Source of the DNA: Agarivorans sp. Alg241-V36
GTDB taxonomy: Bacteria > Pseudomonadota > Gammaproteobacteria > Enterobacterales > Celerinatantimonadaceae
NCBI RefSeq assembly: GCF_900537085.1
Contig: NZ_UNRE01000001.1
Span: forward strand, 62,001-126,000
Length of the DNA: 64,000 nt
Reading direction: 5' to 3'
Shown here piece after piece: positions 17,027-26,852 of the stretch; position 1 is the first letter of the stretch; every line of letters starts with the position of its first letter. The notes under the pieces were generated by a model that searched no databases, was not told the origin of the DNA, and saw only the letters and a list, made by a program, of their open reading frames with translations. Position numbers and translations under genes: made by a program.

Positions 17027-17140
17027 TCAACCTTGGTGGTGTTCTAAGTCACTGTTTTTAATCACCAATATCGCATAACCCACTAGAATAAGCGGCCAAA
17101 AACCTAAGGTAAACAGCTTCAAAAAATTGAGCAATATCAA
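17027..17140 (-). CDS. Possible small hydrophobic protein, 37 residues
   Basis: A minus-strand frame from a TTG at 17140 to a TGA at 17027 encodes a protein with one strongly hydrophobic stretch (FTLGFWPLILVGYAILVI) and a charged tail KNSDLEHHQG. It has the look of a single-span membrane protein. There is no ATG and no clear ribosome site, and the frame is closed by a stop 9-12 bases upstream of the TTG, so it may be a remnant or a non-coding coincidence. Confidence 0.3.
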   Translation of the reverse strand: MILLNFLKLFTLGFWPLILVGYAILVIKNSDLEHHQG

Positions 17141-17211
17141 GGGATAAAACGATTATGACAGTGGCTTTATCACTTATCGTAAAGGCTGAATCACCATCAG
17201 AAAGAAACAGC

Positions 17212-17997
17212 CTAAATCAGTGAATAAATATCGAAGCGATGAGTTTTGGTACTTAAGTGATTATGTGCGACTTTGCCCGCTAAAGGCTCTGCATAACTAG
17301 GTCTTTTAACCACTACCCGTTTTTGAGCAACTTTTAGCGCTTGCTCCAACAGCAAGTCAGCATCTAAATCTGCTCCAACAAGTAGCTGGAAAACCCGCAT
17401 TTCTTTTTTTACTTGAGCCGACTTTTTACGATGCGGATACATCGGATCGAGGTAGACTACATCGGCTCGCAGATTCTGTTGAGCAAGATCATCAATGCTG
17501 CTGGCGTAAATTAAACGCATACGTTGACCTACCCATTCGCCAATATCTGCATCAGCTTTAGCCCGCCGTAAGCCGTCGTCCAGCAAGGCGGCAACCCAAG
17601 GGGAGCGCTCCAACATAGTCACTTCACAGCCTAGGTTAGCTAAAACAAACGCATCTCTACCTAAGCCCGCTGTGCCATCGATAACACTAGGGCGCTGACC
17701 TTTTTTTACACCAACCGCCTTGCTTACTGCTTCTGCACCGCCATATTGACGACGATGAGCCACTCGACCAGCTAGAAAATCGACTTTAACATCGCCTAGC
17801 TTGGCCTCATCACAGTAGCGTAAAGCTAAAAAATCGCCATCTAGCACCAAACAAAAACCTGTTTCTGGCAGTTGTTCACATAGCTGCATGGCAAAACGCT
17901 CAATTAAACGCTTGGCATAGTCATTGTCGGCAGATTGCTCACAATACAAACGTGGCTGCTGGCTGTCCAAGGCAGGGCTCCATAAAAAATAAAACAA
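17212..17997 (-). CDS. rsmJ: 16S rRNA (guanine-1516-N2) methyltransferase
   Basis: 261 residues with the RsmJ order of motifs: a [24 protein letters not shown] segment, the SAM-binding [21 protein letters not shown] (about 108-128), [17 protein letters not shown], and the catalytic [21 protein letters not shown]. It methylates G1516 of 16S rRNA in the small subunit. The only start giving full length is a TTG at 17997 with no strong ribosome site, so the exact N-terminus is open. It lies 16 bases after the GGDEF/EAL gene on the same strand. Confidence 0.93.
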   Translation of the reverse strand: MFYFLWSPALDSQQPRLYCEQSADNDYAKRLIERFAMQLCEQLPETGFCLVLDGDFLALRYCDEAKLGDVKVDFLAGRVAHRRQYGGAEAVSKAVGVKKGQRPSVIDGTAGLGRDAFVLANLGCEVTMLERSPWVAALLDDGLRRAKADADIGEWVGQRMRLIYASSIDDLAQQNLRADVVYLDPMYPHRKKSAQVKKEMRVFQLLVGADLDADLLLEQALKVAQKRVVVKRPSYAEPLAGKVAHNHLSTKTHRFDIYSLI

Positions 17998-18013
17998 GTT
18001 TAACAGATGATGC

Positions 18014-21000
18014 TTAGTTCAGAACCAGCATCTCAATAGGAACGGGTTTGCCAAAATGATAACCCTGAGCAAAATCGACACCAATCTCAGCCAATACCTT
18101 GTTGATAGCTTCGTTCTCAACAAACTCTGCAATGGTCTTTTTGCCCATCACATGAGACATCTGATTAATGCTTTTAACGATGGCTGCATCCATATGGTCG
18201 TTTTCTAAATCACGAATGAAAATGCCATCAATTTTGAGGTAATCGATTGGCAAGCTTTTCAAATAACCAAAGGATGATAAACCTGAGCCAAAATCATCGA
18301 GTGCAATTTTACAGCCCAACTTACGCACCTTGTTAAAGAACTCGGTGGCAACGTCTAAGTTAGCGATAGCCACCGTTTCGGTAGTCTCGAAACAGAGCTT
18401 GTTCATTGGCAGAGCACTATTTTCTAATGTTTGCAGCAGCCAAGCCACAAACTCTGCACTGCCTAAAGACTGCCCAGATAGATTCATTGAACACATATTA
18501 AGACGGGTTAAATGCCCGGGGTTTTCTGATAACCACTGCAGTGTTTTTTGGATTACTACTCGGTCAATTTGATCAGCGAGGTTGTAATTCTCAGCCGCTG
18601 GTAAAAACGCTCCAGGAGGCACAACTCGACCTTCTTCGTCGATCATTCTTAATAGCACTTCGTAGTGGAGGTAATCACTCTCACTCGGTTTAACCGGTAC
18701 AATGGCTTGCGCGTATAATAGGAAACGCTCTTCACGCAGCGCTTTTTGAATACGGGTTACCCACTCCATCTGCCCTTGACGCTCAAGCAACATCCTATCG
18801 TCCATTTGATACAAATAAACGCGGCTACGGCCTAGCGATTTTGCGGTGAAACAGGCGTTATCAGCTTGTGCTAAAACTTCTTGAGAAGAACCTTGCTGCT
18901 GTTGGAACAAAGTTACACCAATGCTGCAACCAAAGCTGAACATTCGCTCATCACGCACGTAGTGGGTATCGTTTAGCCGATCAATCACTAAATTAGCGAA
19001 ATCTAGACTGCCTTGTTGCGAGCTGTCTTCAAGCAAAATGGCAAACTCATCGCTCCCCAAACGCGCCACCACGGCAGATTCAGGGATCATTTGTTCTAAT
19101 ACTCCAGCTACCTGCTTCAAGGCCTGATCGCCCGAGCCATGGCCAAAGGTATCGTTAATCACTTTGAACTGAGCTAAATCGATAAATAACAAGGCGTGTT
19201 GTTGGTCTTGCGAGTTTGCAGAGTTAAGCAACAACTCTAAGCGGCGCTCAAAGAACCCTCGATTATAAATACCAGTGAGTAAATCGAAGTTAGCATGAAA
19301 ATCCAGTTCTTCGGCCAAACTTCTGGTGGCGGTAATGTCTTCACATACCAGCATAAATAAGTCTTCTTCAGCCATGCGCACAAAAGATTCTTTAAACCAA
19401 AGCTGTTTATTGTCGCTGTTTTGGTAAGCGATTTGTCGAGTAACTTTGTGAGTGCCAATCCCTTCTAGATACTCTAATAAAGATACTTGCTGGGCGTGTT
19501 CGGCATACAAACTGCGCAGTTGCGACAGCTCAAGCTGCTTTTTAGACATACCCAAGTGCTTAGCAGCCACTTGGTTGCAACAAACAACCACCCCTAGGCG
19601 ATTGACTAGCATTAACAGGGCAGGGCTTTGCTCAAACAATAGCCGGTAGTGTTGCTCGCTTTGTTTAAGCTGGCGATGTTCTAGTTGAATTAACTCTAAA
19701 TCTCTAAGCTCAAGCAATACTTGTTCAACAATGCCGTTGCTGGTGCTTTGTGGAGTGAGCGCAAAATCATAGAGCACCTTGCGGTTTTCTAAGCTCAGCT
19801 CAGCTTGAAACCGGACTTTTTCACCGGCTAAGCTTTTAGCAATCGCATCACGAAATTGTTGTTTTAATGGCGCTTGATGTTGCCACACGTGGCTATCAAG
19901 CAAAGAATTGCCAATAATGAAATTGGCTCGCTCGCCCAGTAAATCACCTAAAGCTTGGTTTAATAACTGCACATGGCCATTTTCATCAAGCAGTGCGCTG
20001 GCTTGCTCAGTAAAAGTAAATACGGACTGCAAGTTTTGCTCATGCTCGGCTAGTTCACGCTGGGTGCGAGTTAAGGCTCGCCAAACACCGTAAATCGCCA
20101 AACCAGCAAGTAGCAAAGTTATGCCCACCAACAACGCGCCTTGGTAACGTTGGGGCAACGTTTTATAGGCTTGCTGATTGAGAAAACGACTATTCTCGGT
20201 CAAGTTAGCACGTGATACTTTCCAACGAACTAACTGCTTATTATCAAACAAATAGGTTTGAGGACCTCGAGCACTAATGGCAATGTCGCGTACATCAGTG
20301 CCTTGCAGCACTTGTAACACCGTGTCGCCAAGCGCCTGACCTAGTGGCTGCGGCAAACTTACAAAGCCGCCTACCGCACCATTACCAATAGCATGCTGCC
20401 ATAGGCTGTAAATTGGGGCTCTAGACACCATGGATAAAGACTGAATAGCTTGCTCGGTAAGCTGAGTATTGCCAATTTGCGACTGCTGCAGGGCCCCTAG
20501 CAATACCGCCTGTTTGGCACTTAGCAGCGAAGTTTTTGCTTTTACTTCTTCATAGTCTTGGTCTTGCCAGAGGGTATAAGGGATCGCAAGTTGCTCAGCC
20601 AGCTGCACAAACTCTTTGGTAATTTCACTGCTGGCTTCACTATCGTCTACCAGTAAGTGTATCGCTTCTAAATCTGGGATTAATTGGCGAATAAGCAACA
20701 GGTTTTCACGCATCGGTAGCTGCTCGTGAATACCGGTTATCCGCCGCTCTCTTGGTCCCATATAAGCTGATAGGTCGGCACCAGCTGCCACTATAGGCGC
20801 TTGCAATACCGATTCATCTTGCAGAGCTAAAGCGGTGTGTAAAGCTTGCTCGCCCACTGTCACTACTAAATCAAATTGGTAATAAAGAATAATTTCGTTG
20901 AGTAAATCGAATTGGGCTAATTGATAACTAGGATCTTGTGAAGTGCTTGGCTCTATTCGGTGGTTAAACAACCACACGGAACGATTACCCACTTGTTGGC

Positions 21001-21148
21001 GCAAACCTCTATCAAAGCTGGCATCCCACTGTAAACCAGCTGGGTAAGAGTTAAGCATTAATACCCGGGCGGTGCGCGCCTCTGCTTTTAACGACAGCAG
21101 CGCTAAGCTGAGCAACACCAGCAGCAAGATAGGCTTAAACACCTTCAT
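18014..21148 (-). CDS. Sensor protein with periplasmic binding-like, PAS, GGDEF and EAL domains
   Basis: 1044 residues from the ATG at 21148, which directly precedes the signal/anchor [20 protein letters not shown]. An ABC-substrate-binding-like periplasmic domain follows ([19 protein letters not shown] to about residue 320), then one membrane helix ([22 protein letters not shown]), two PAS-like domains, GGDEF and EAL. The GGDEF site reads GSDEF, so cyclase activity is uncertain. The EAL side is intact: EVLLR, NLSGQ, ETTET, DDFGSG and EFVENE are present, so phosphodiesterase activity is expected. It probably breaks down cyclic di-GMP in response to a periplasmic ligand. Confidence 0.88.
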   Translation of the reverse strand: MKVFKPILLLVLLSLALLSLKAEARTARVLMLNSYPAGLQWDASFDRGLRQQVGNRSVWLFNHRIEPSTSQDPSYQLAQFDLLNEIILYYQFDLVVTVGEQALHTALALQDESVLQAPIVAAGADLSAYMGPRERRITGIHEQLPMRENLLLIRQLIPDLEAIHLLVDDSEASSEITKEFVQLAEQLAIPYTLWQDQDYEEVKAKTSLLSAKQAVLLGALQQSQIGNTQLTEQAIQSLSMVSRAPIYSLWQHAIGNGAVGGFVSLPQPLGQALGDTVLQVLQGTDVRDIAISARGPQTYLFDNKQLVRWKVSRANLTENSRFLNQQAYKTLPQRYQGALLVGITLLLAGLAIYGVWRALTRTQRELAEHEQNLQSVFTFTEQASALLDENGHVQLLNQALGDLLGERANFIIGNSLLDSHVWQHQAPLKQQFRDAIAKSLAGEKVRFQAELSLENRKVLYDFALTPQSTSNGIVEQVLLELRDLELIQLEHRQLKQSEQHYRLLFEQSPALLMLVNRLGVVVCCNQVAAKHLGMSKKQLELSQLRSLYAEHAQQVSLLEYLEGIGTHKVTRQIAYQNSDNKQLWFKESFVRMAEEDLFMLVCEDITATRSLAEELDFHANFDLLTGIYNRGFFERRLELLLNSANSQDQQHALLFIDLAQFKVINDTFGHGSGDQALKQVAGVLEQMIPESAVVARLGSDEFAILLEDSSQQGSLDFANLVIDRLNDTHYVRDERMFSFGCSIGVTLFQQQQGSSQEVLAQADNACFTAKSLGRSRVYLYQMDDRMLLERQGQMEWVTRIQKALREERFLLYAQAIVPVKPSESDYLHYEVLLRMIDEEGRVVPPGAFLPAAENYNLADQIDRVVIQKTLQWLSENPGHLTRLNMCSMNLSGQSLGSAEFVAWLLQTLENSALPMNKLCFETTETVAIANLDVATEFFNKVRKLGCKIALDDFGSGLSSFGYLKSLPIDYLKIDGIFIRDLENDHMDAAIVKSINQMSHVMGKKTIAEFVENEAINKVLAEIGVDFAQGYHFGKPVPIEMLVLN

Positions 21149-21312
21149 CAGTGAATAAACTCTTATTAATGAATTACTCACAAAAATAAACAGCCACCCT
21201 TCGCATTTATTATTAATTATTAAGCCTTTATAGACCTTGACACTATTACTAGGCGTAGCCAAGTCACTTCTGTAGAATATGTTATCAAACTGCAGCAAGG
21301 TCTATCATATTT

Positions 21313-23094
21313 ATGAATATTTTGATGGCTCTATCACAACTAGAAGTGACCGGAGCCGAAGTCTACGCTACCCAAGTTGGCGACCGACTCACTCAACGAG
21401 GTCATCAAGTATTTTATGTATCAGATACCTTAAGTTGCCCACATAAAGGTCAGCACTTTCGCTTGCGCTTTAACAAACGTAGCCTTCCTCGCAGAGTATG
21501 GCACGTATTGTATCTTATCTATCTAATTCTTCGATATAAAATTCAACTGGTACATGCACATAGCCGCGCTTCTGGGTGGTCTTCTTATGTGGCTTGTAAG
21601 CTAACCAATACGCCAATGGTGACTAGCGTACATGGCCGCCAGCCGGTACATCATTCCCGTAAAAAGTTTCATGCCCTTGGCTACCATGCTGTCGCAGTAT
21701 GCGAAAACATCGCTCAGCAAATTATTCGCGATTTAGGCGTACCCCGCGATCAAGTTAGTGTGGTGCGCAATGGCGTTGATAGTCAGCAATTTTCACCGCT
21801 TCCTGCGGCCAACAACGATAAGCCAATTATTCAAATCATCGGACGTTTAACCGGCCCTAAAGGCGAATTAGTCTATCAACTACTCAAACAGTGCATAGAT
21901 TTAGACGCCAACCAAGTACAGGTGATTAGCGGCAGTAAGGTAGACACTCGCTTTGCTGAGTTTGAAGATAAGGTTGAGTTTTGCGGATATAGCGACAATA
22001 TTCGTTCTACCATTGCTCAAGCTGACTTAATTATTGGAGCCGGGCGAGTAGCGATGGAAGCCTTGCTTTGCAAAAAACCAGTATTTGCAGTGGGTGAGGC
22101 TAAAGCTCTTGGCTACATCAGCTTAGATAACCTACCAGCGGCTCTTGCTAGTAACTTTGGTGATGTGGCTGATGACGGTAAAACAGAACTAGACATTGAT
22201 TACTCAAACCTTGCAGATCAGCTAGCTAACTTTGGTGAACAACACCAAGTAAGCGAACAGTTGGTAGCGACAATAAAAGCGGAATACGACCTTGATGCTG
22301 TATGCCAAAAACTATTAGAAACCTACCAAAGTGCTTACGTATATACCAAACAACGCGAAGTCCCAATCATCATGTACCACCGAGTTACCCAGGATGATAG
22401 TCAAAAGGGAGCCTATGGCACTTACGTAACGCTTGAGCGCTTAGAAGAACATTTTCAAACTATTAAACGCATGGGCTTAAGCCCCATTACCTTTAGTGAG
22501 TTAGCCGAGGTTGGCCTAGAGCATCGCTTTAATCACGGTAAGCGTTACATCATTCTCACCTTCGACGACGGCTATCAAGACAACTTTGATTTACTGTTAC
22601 CCTTGCTCAAGAAATATCAGTTCAAAGCGGTTATTTATGCTGTTACTGGCACCGATCATAACCGCTGGGATGTTGAACATCCCACTAAACCAGACCGACG
22701 CTTCGAGCTAATGAGCCATCAAACTATGCGAGAAATTGATCAAAGCGGCTATGTTGAAATCGGCGGACACACGCTTAATCACCCCAAGCTGGCAGAACTA
22801 AGTGAAGTTGAGCAGCAACTAGAGATAGAGCAAAATAAATCTGAGTTAGAAGGGTTACTAGGTAGAGAATTAACAACCTTTGCCTATCCCTATGGCAACC
22901 ACAATCAACATACTAAAAAGCTAGCAAAGCAGGCAGGCTATACTTATACCGTAGCCACTGATTCAGGGCCAATCTGCATGCATCAAGATCTACAACAAAT
23001 ACGACGGATTGTAATGTTTCCCAGTACCACTAAGTTTGGACTGTGGAGAAAGATCAAAGGAAACTATACTTACAATAAAGCGAAAGATAATTAA
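21313..23094 (+). CDS. Fused glycosyltransferase (GT4) and polysaccharide deacetylase (CE4)
   Basis: 593 residues with two enzymes in one chain. Residues 1-345 look like a GT4 glycosyltransferase (TGAEVYATQVGDRLTQRGHQV, VVRNGVDSQQF, QIIGRLTGPKG, MEALLCKKPVFAVGEA). Residues about 350-593 are a NodB-type deacetylase: the metal-binding aspartates are in LTFDDGYQDN (about 417), the His-x3-His in GGHTLNHPKL (about 484), and TFAYPYGNHN follows. The fusion suggests transfer of an N-acetylhexosamine and removal of its acetyl group. It opens the surface-polysaccharide cluster and overlaps the next gene by one base (TAATG). Confidence 0.87.
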   Translation: MNILMALSQLEVTGAEVYATQVGDRLTQRGHQVFYVSDTLSCPHKGQHFRLRFNKRSLPRRVWHVLYLIYLILRYKIQLVHAHSRASGWSSYVACKLTNTPMVTSVHGRQPVHHSRKKFHALGYHAVAVCENIAQQIIRDLGVPRDQVSVVRNGVDSQQFSPLPAANNDKPIIQIIGRLTGPKGELVYQLLKQCIDLDANQVQVISGSKVDTRFAEFEDKVEFCGYSDNIRSTIAQADLIIGAGRVAMEALLCKKPVFAVGEAKALGYISLDNLPAALASNFGDVADDGKTELDIDYSNLADQLANFGEQHQVSEQLVATIKAEYDLDAVCQKLLETYQSAYVYTKQREVPIIMYHRVTQDDSQKGAYGTYVTLERLEEHFQTIKRMGLSPITFSELAEVGLEHRFNHGKRYIILTFDDGYQDNFDLLLPLLKKYQFKAVIYAVTGTDHNRWDVEHPTKPDRRFELMSHQTMREIDQSGYVEIGGHTLNHPKLAELSEVEQQLEIEQNKSELEGLLGRELTTFAYPYGNHNQHTKKLAKQAGYTYTVATDSGPICMHQDLQQIRRIVMFPSTTKFGLWRKIKGNYTYNKAKDN

Positions 23095-23960
23095 TGAGTA
23101 ATCTAACGAATAACAATGGCCTTCCGTTAATCACGGTTTATATCACAAGCTTCAATCGACCAGAGATGCTGTCGAGAGCAATAGAATCTGTCATTAATCA
23201 AAGCTACGTTAACTGGGAACTTATTATTATTGATGATGCCTCGGATAATGATGTAGCTTCGGTTATTATTAAATATTCTCATTTAGATTCTCGCATAAAG
23301 TATTGGATAAATGAAAAACAATCGGGAGCTAACTTTAATAGAAACCTAGCAATAGAAAAAGCCCAAGGGAAGTATATTACAGGATTAGATGACGATGATT
23401 ACTTTAAACCTAATCGATTAGAATTTTTCATGGGAAATTATAATTCAAAATATGCCTTTATTTGTGATAACCGAGACGTTTTAGAAAGCGACGGAACCAT
23501 ATCTCAATCATATAAAAGCAAAGAACAAGAAGTTTCTCTTTCAGATATACTCAAATCCAATGTTTGTGGCAATCAAATTTTTGCTGAGACCCAGCGTTTA
23601 CGCAAACTTGGCGGGTTTGACCTAAATATAAGAAAGTTTCAAGATCATGATATGTGGATCAGCTTGATTTCTAACTTTGGTTCAGCATATCGCTTCAACG
23701 AATGCTCTTACGTTGTAGATGTGAGACATGAACAACAGCGTATTTCTAACATTGAAGATACGAACCAAGCCAATGTAGTTTTATACTATAAATATAAAAA
23801 TTTATACACTCCTTATACTGATAGTAGTATACGACTTAAGATTGCAAGTGCTAATTTAGATACTGATTTACCTTTCAAGGTGACAGATTTTATTTTTCAT
23901 CCAATCGAATCGTTGAAGTTAGCGACTAGAAAAACCCTAAAAAAACATAAAGCAGAATAG
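23094..23960 (+). CDS. Family 2 glycosyltransferase
   Basis: 288 residues of the GT-A type: LITVYITSFNRPEMLSRAIESVI at the start, LIIIDDASDND, and the metal-binding GLDDDDYFKPNRLEFF near residue 100; a later KLGGFDLNIRKFQDHDMW holds the conserved acceptor-site residues. It is cytoplasmic or peripheral and adds one sugar to the growing core or O-chain. Its start overlaps the preceding fusion gene by a base, so they are cotranslated. Base composition becomes clearly AT-richer from here on. Confidence 0.9.
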   Translation: MSNLTNNNGLPLITVYITSFNRPEMLSRAIESVINQSYVNWELIIIDDASDNDVASVIIKYSHLDSRIKYWINEKQSGANFNRNLAIEKAQGKYITGLDDDDYFKPNRLEFFMGNYNSKYAFICDNRDVLESDGTISQSYKSKEQEVSLSDILKSNVCGNQIFAETQRLRKLGGFDLNIRKFQDHDMWISLISNFGSAYRFNECSYVVDVRHEQQRISNIEDTNQANVVLYYKYKNLYTPYTDSSIRLKIASANLDTDLPFKVTDFIFHPIESLKLATRKTLKKHKAE

Positions 23961-23964
23961 ACCA

Positions 23965-24846
23965 ATGTCCGATACACGCATAGCTATATTTATCACTGGA
24001 CCACTTCGCTATATTGACAAGGTGATTAAATCATTAGAAAAGTATCGTGAAGCTCTCAACTTTGACATTTTTGTGCATGTCTGGAAAGAAGACAACTCGA
24101 ATAAAAAGAGAGTAGATGAAGCGGATTTAAATAGAATATTCGAGCTTTCTCAAAAAATACACACCTTGATAGTTGACACTCCCCCTTCAAACGAATATAT
24201 CGCACAACAATATGGTGATTGGACAGATACACACTCTACTGCAGGAGCAATGTTTAGTATGTTCAGCGCCATTAATAAGCTAATTCAATCTCTAGAAAGC
24301 GACCCATGTGGTAACAAATATACACACATACTCAGAATCCGAACGGACGTCGCGATCCTTAACAAGGATTTTTTTAGCGGTATAGATTGGGAGTCGAATA
24401 AAATATACACCAGCGACAATAAAGTAATTCAACCAGCCTGGATATCTGACCACCTTATGCTTGCGAAGGCAAAAGAATTTAAAAAAATTTGGAAGTTTGA
24501 TAACTTCCAAAATTTTGAGCGAGCGTTTTCTAACAAAGCTAGGAACCCTGAGTTTTTTCTAAAATTTCGTATTAAACATAAAGACTTAGTAAAGCATTGG
24601 ATACGTTATCTGGACTATCACGTTGTCTACAATCCACCTAAAAAAGCAGATCCTCTTTTATTGAATAACTTACAATTAGAATCAGGGGTAGAAGGGATTT
24701 TCTCTCTAACGCTAAGTTCCGAACAAAAGGCCGCCATCGAAAGGCACAATGAAAAACTTGCCAGCCACTATATAGGTTATTATAAAACTAAATATTTGAT
24801 AAGAAGATTTTTTAAACGATTGAGAAACAAGAAAAAAGCTGTTTGA
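23965..24846 (+). CDS. WavE-like lipopolysaccharide biosynthesis protein
   Basis: 293 residues. The pattern IFITGPLRYIDKVIKSLEKY at the start, then THILRIRTDVAILNKDFF and AWISDHLMLAKAKEFKKIW, matches the general layout of WavE-type proteins of Vibrio core loci, which resemble glycosyltransferases. Enzymatic activity of this family has not been shown to my knowledge. The gene follows the GT2 gene by 4 bases and is AT-rich. The C-terminal tail is highly basic (RRFFKRLRNKKKAV), which fits membrane association. Confidence 0.65.
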   Translation: MSDTRIAIFITGPLRYIDKVIKSLEKYREALNFDIFVHVWKEDNSNKKRVDEADLNRIFELSQKIHTLIVDTPPSNEYIAQQYGDWTDTHSTAGAMFSMFSAINKLIQSLESDPCGNKYTHILRIRTDVAILNKDFFSGIDWESNKIYTSDNKVIQPAWISDHLMLAKAKEFKKIWKFDNFQNFERAFSNKARNPEFFLKFRIKHKDLVKHWIRYLDYHVVYNPPKKADPLLLNNLQLESGVEGIFSLTLSSEQKAAIERHNEKLASHYIGYYKTKYLIRRFFKRLRNKKKAV

Positions 24847-24857
24847 GGATAGGAAAA

Positions 24858-25245
24858 TTGAAAAAACTAATTGTAGACTTAGACGGTACCATTACGAAAG
24901 CGAATACAAGTGACTACCGCTCGGTTCAACCTCGAAAAGAAGTGATAGAAAAGTTGAAAAGTTGAAAAGTTATAAGGCTAGTGGTTTCAGCATAACTATT
25001 TCAACGGCTCGTAATATGCGCACTTATGAAGGTAACGTTGGGAAAATTAACATACACACATTACCTACAATTATAGAATGGCTTAATTTACACAACGTTC
25101 CTTATGACGAGATTTTAGTTGGGAAACATGGCGTGGTAATGAGGGTTTTTACATTGATGATAAGGCGATTAGACCTTCTGAATTTTCAAAGCTCTCACTC
25201 AACGAGATCAATCAGTTGTTAGACAAGGAAAAGATATGTTCCTAA
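24858..25245 (+). pseudogene. HAD-family phosphatase of polysaccharide loci, broken by two frameshifts
   Basis: From a TTG at 24858 (AGGA upstream) the frame reads KKLIVDLDGTITKAN, the HAD motif I, and then meets a stop at 24963-24965. After the third copy of an 8-bp repeat the reading continues one frame over as SYKASGFSITISTARNMRTYEGNVGKIN (motif II), WLNLHNVPYDEILVGK, and at about 25125-25130 a base appears to be missing, after which the third frame gives GNEGFYIDDKAIRPSEFSKL up to a TAA at 25243. The parts together match small phosphatases found beside nucleotidyltransferases in capsule loci. As it stands the gene is broken. Confidence 0.8.
24948..24971 (+). repeat. Three tandem copies of GAAAAGTT inside the HAD gene
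   Basis: Three exact, contiguous copies occupy 24948-24955, 24956-24963 and 24964-24971. Two copies would keep the HAD frame open through EKLKSYKA; the third shifts it and creates a stop. This is the form expected from slipped-strand replication. Confidence 0.95.
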
Positions 25246-26852
25246 TAATGTCTGCTGCTTATGTTGGCCAAGAACTATAATCAGAGTTTGGCCGACTTCC
25301 CCCTAGCTTTCTACCTTTAGCCAACAGAAGGTTATTTCAACAACAAATAGCTATTGCCCCCGATGGTGTAACTGTTTATCTATCAATCCCAGAATCTTAT
25401 GAAATGCCTGATACTGATAACAAATGGCTATTGGAAAATCAGGTGAAAATTATCCGAACGCCTGAAGGTATAAGCTTAGGAGCGTCATTAGTAGCAGCTT
25501 TGAACCTATCCGAGCACAACTTAGACAGCCCTCTACATATACTCTTCGGTGATACCTTGTTTACAGAGCTTCCTATCGGAGAAGATTTAGTTTGTGTCTC
25601 GGATGTTCAAGAGAACTATAATTGGGCTGTGGTTACGGACGATGAACTCCATCGGCTAAAAGACAGCGATCATAAAATTGAAAACAACGCTCACAACGTA
25701 GTAAATGGATACTTCAAATTCAACAAACCCAGACAGCTTATAAGGTCCATAACTCAAAGTAATTGGAAGTTTCTCGAAGGCTTAAACAAATATCATTGTC
25801 AAATCGGTTTAACAACTATTTATTCTAACAAATGGTTAGATTTTGGACATGTAAACAGCTACTACCGGTCCAAAGCAAACTTCACCACCCAAAGGGCATT
25901 CAATCAATTAACCATTACTTCAAATTGGGTTGAAAAATCATCTTCAAATACAAAAAAAATATCGGCTGAAGCCAACTGGTTTGAAAAGTTGCCCCTTACT
26001 CTGCGTAGTTTTATTCCTCAGTATCTAGGTACCCACAAGACTAATCAAAACGCTTCCTACCGTTTAGAGTATTTACACCTTACTGCCCTCAATGAGTTGT
26101 ATGTATTTAGTGAACTTTCTTTAAATACCTGGGAACAGATTCTCGACGGTTGCATGCAGTTTTTAAAAGCCTGTCAAAGTGAAGAAGCCCCCAATACATC
26201 ACCAGCCAACCCACTATCTGAATTACTAGAAAATAAAACTCGTGACCGACTCAACGAGTACTGCCATGACCAAAAGATATTACTATCCGATGAGTGGGTT
26301 TATAACAAAGAAAAACCTATCGCTTTAGCTGACATTCTCCATGAAAGCAGCAAGCATCTGCCTAAGTCTTTACCCAATTCTCAGCAAACTGTTCTTCATG
26401 GAGATTTCTGCTTTAGCAATATTCTTTATGATTTTAGAGCAGGAAAAATAAAAACTATAGACCCACGGGGCGTTACGCCTGAAGGCATTCCCACTATATA
26501 TGGTGATATTCGTTACGATATCGCGAAACTTAGCCATTCTATTTTAGGAATGTACGATTGGGTCATGGCCGGATACTATGAATTAACCCAATCTCAATTA
26601 TCCATTGACTTCCATATAGAAGAGAGCCAACAACATAAAGCAATTCAGCAACGCTTCATCGATTTGATAAAGCAAGAGTTCTCACTTCCTGCTGTCACGT
26701 TATTAGCGATGCAAGTCCAATTATTTTTATCAATGCTTCCTCTTCACAGTGATGATAAAAAACGTCAACGAGCATTGTTTGCAAATGCTATTCGTCTTTA
26801 CTTTAAAATGAAAAGGCTGGAAAAGTGGTCATTATTCCTATGGCGGGTTTAA
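25236..26852 (+). pseudogene. Nucleotidyltransferase-phosphotransferase (APH-type kinase) fusion with an early in-frame stop
   Basis: A well-placed AAGGAAAAGAT precedes an ATG at 25236 that reads MFLIMSAAYVGQEL, then TAA at 25278, then continues in the same frame SEFGRLPPSFLPLANRRLFQ and on to 26852. The N-terminal third is nucleotidyltransferase-like (LPLANRRL, LHILFGDTLF); the C-terminal half has the aminoglycoside-phosphotransferase kinase motifs LHGDFCFSNILYD and KTIDPRG. The 482-residue stretch from an ATG at 25404 lacks the nucleotide-binding N-terminus and has no ribosome site. Its start overlaps the end of the HAD gene by 10 bases. It is called a pseudogene because of the nonsense codon; the kinase half might still be made at low level. 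Confidence 0.75.

Noticed and set aside
24948-24971. Possible CRISPR-like or larger repeat array.
   Set aside because: Only three contiguous 8-base units without spacers; no CRISPR array is visible in the window.
24962-25222. An 86-codon frame that could be called a small gene of its own.
   Set aside because: It is the middle part of the frameshifted HAD gene; its last third is out of frame with the conserved sequence.
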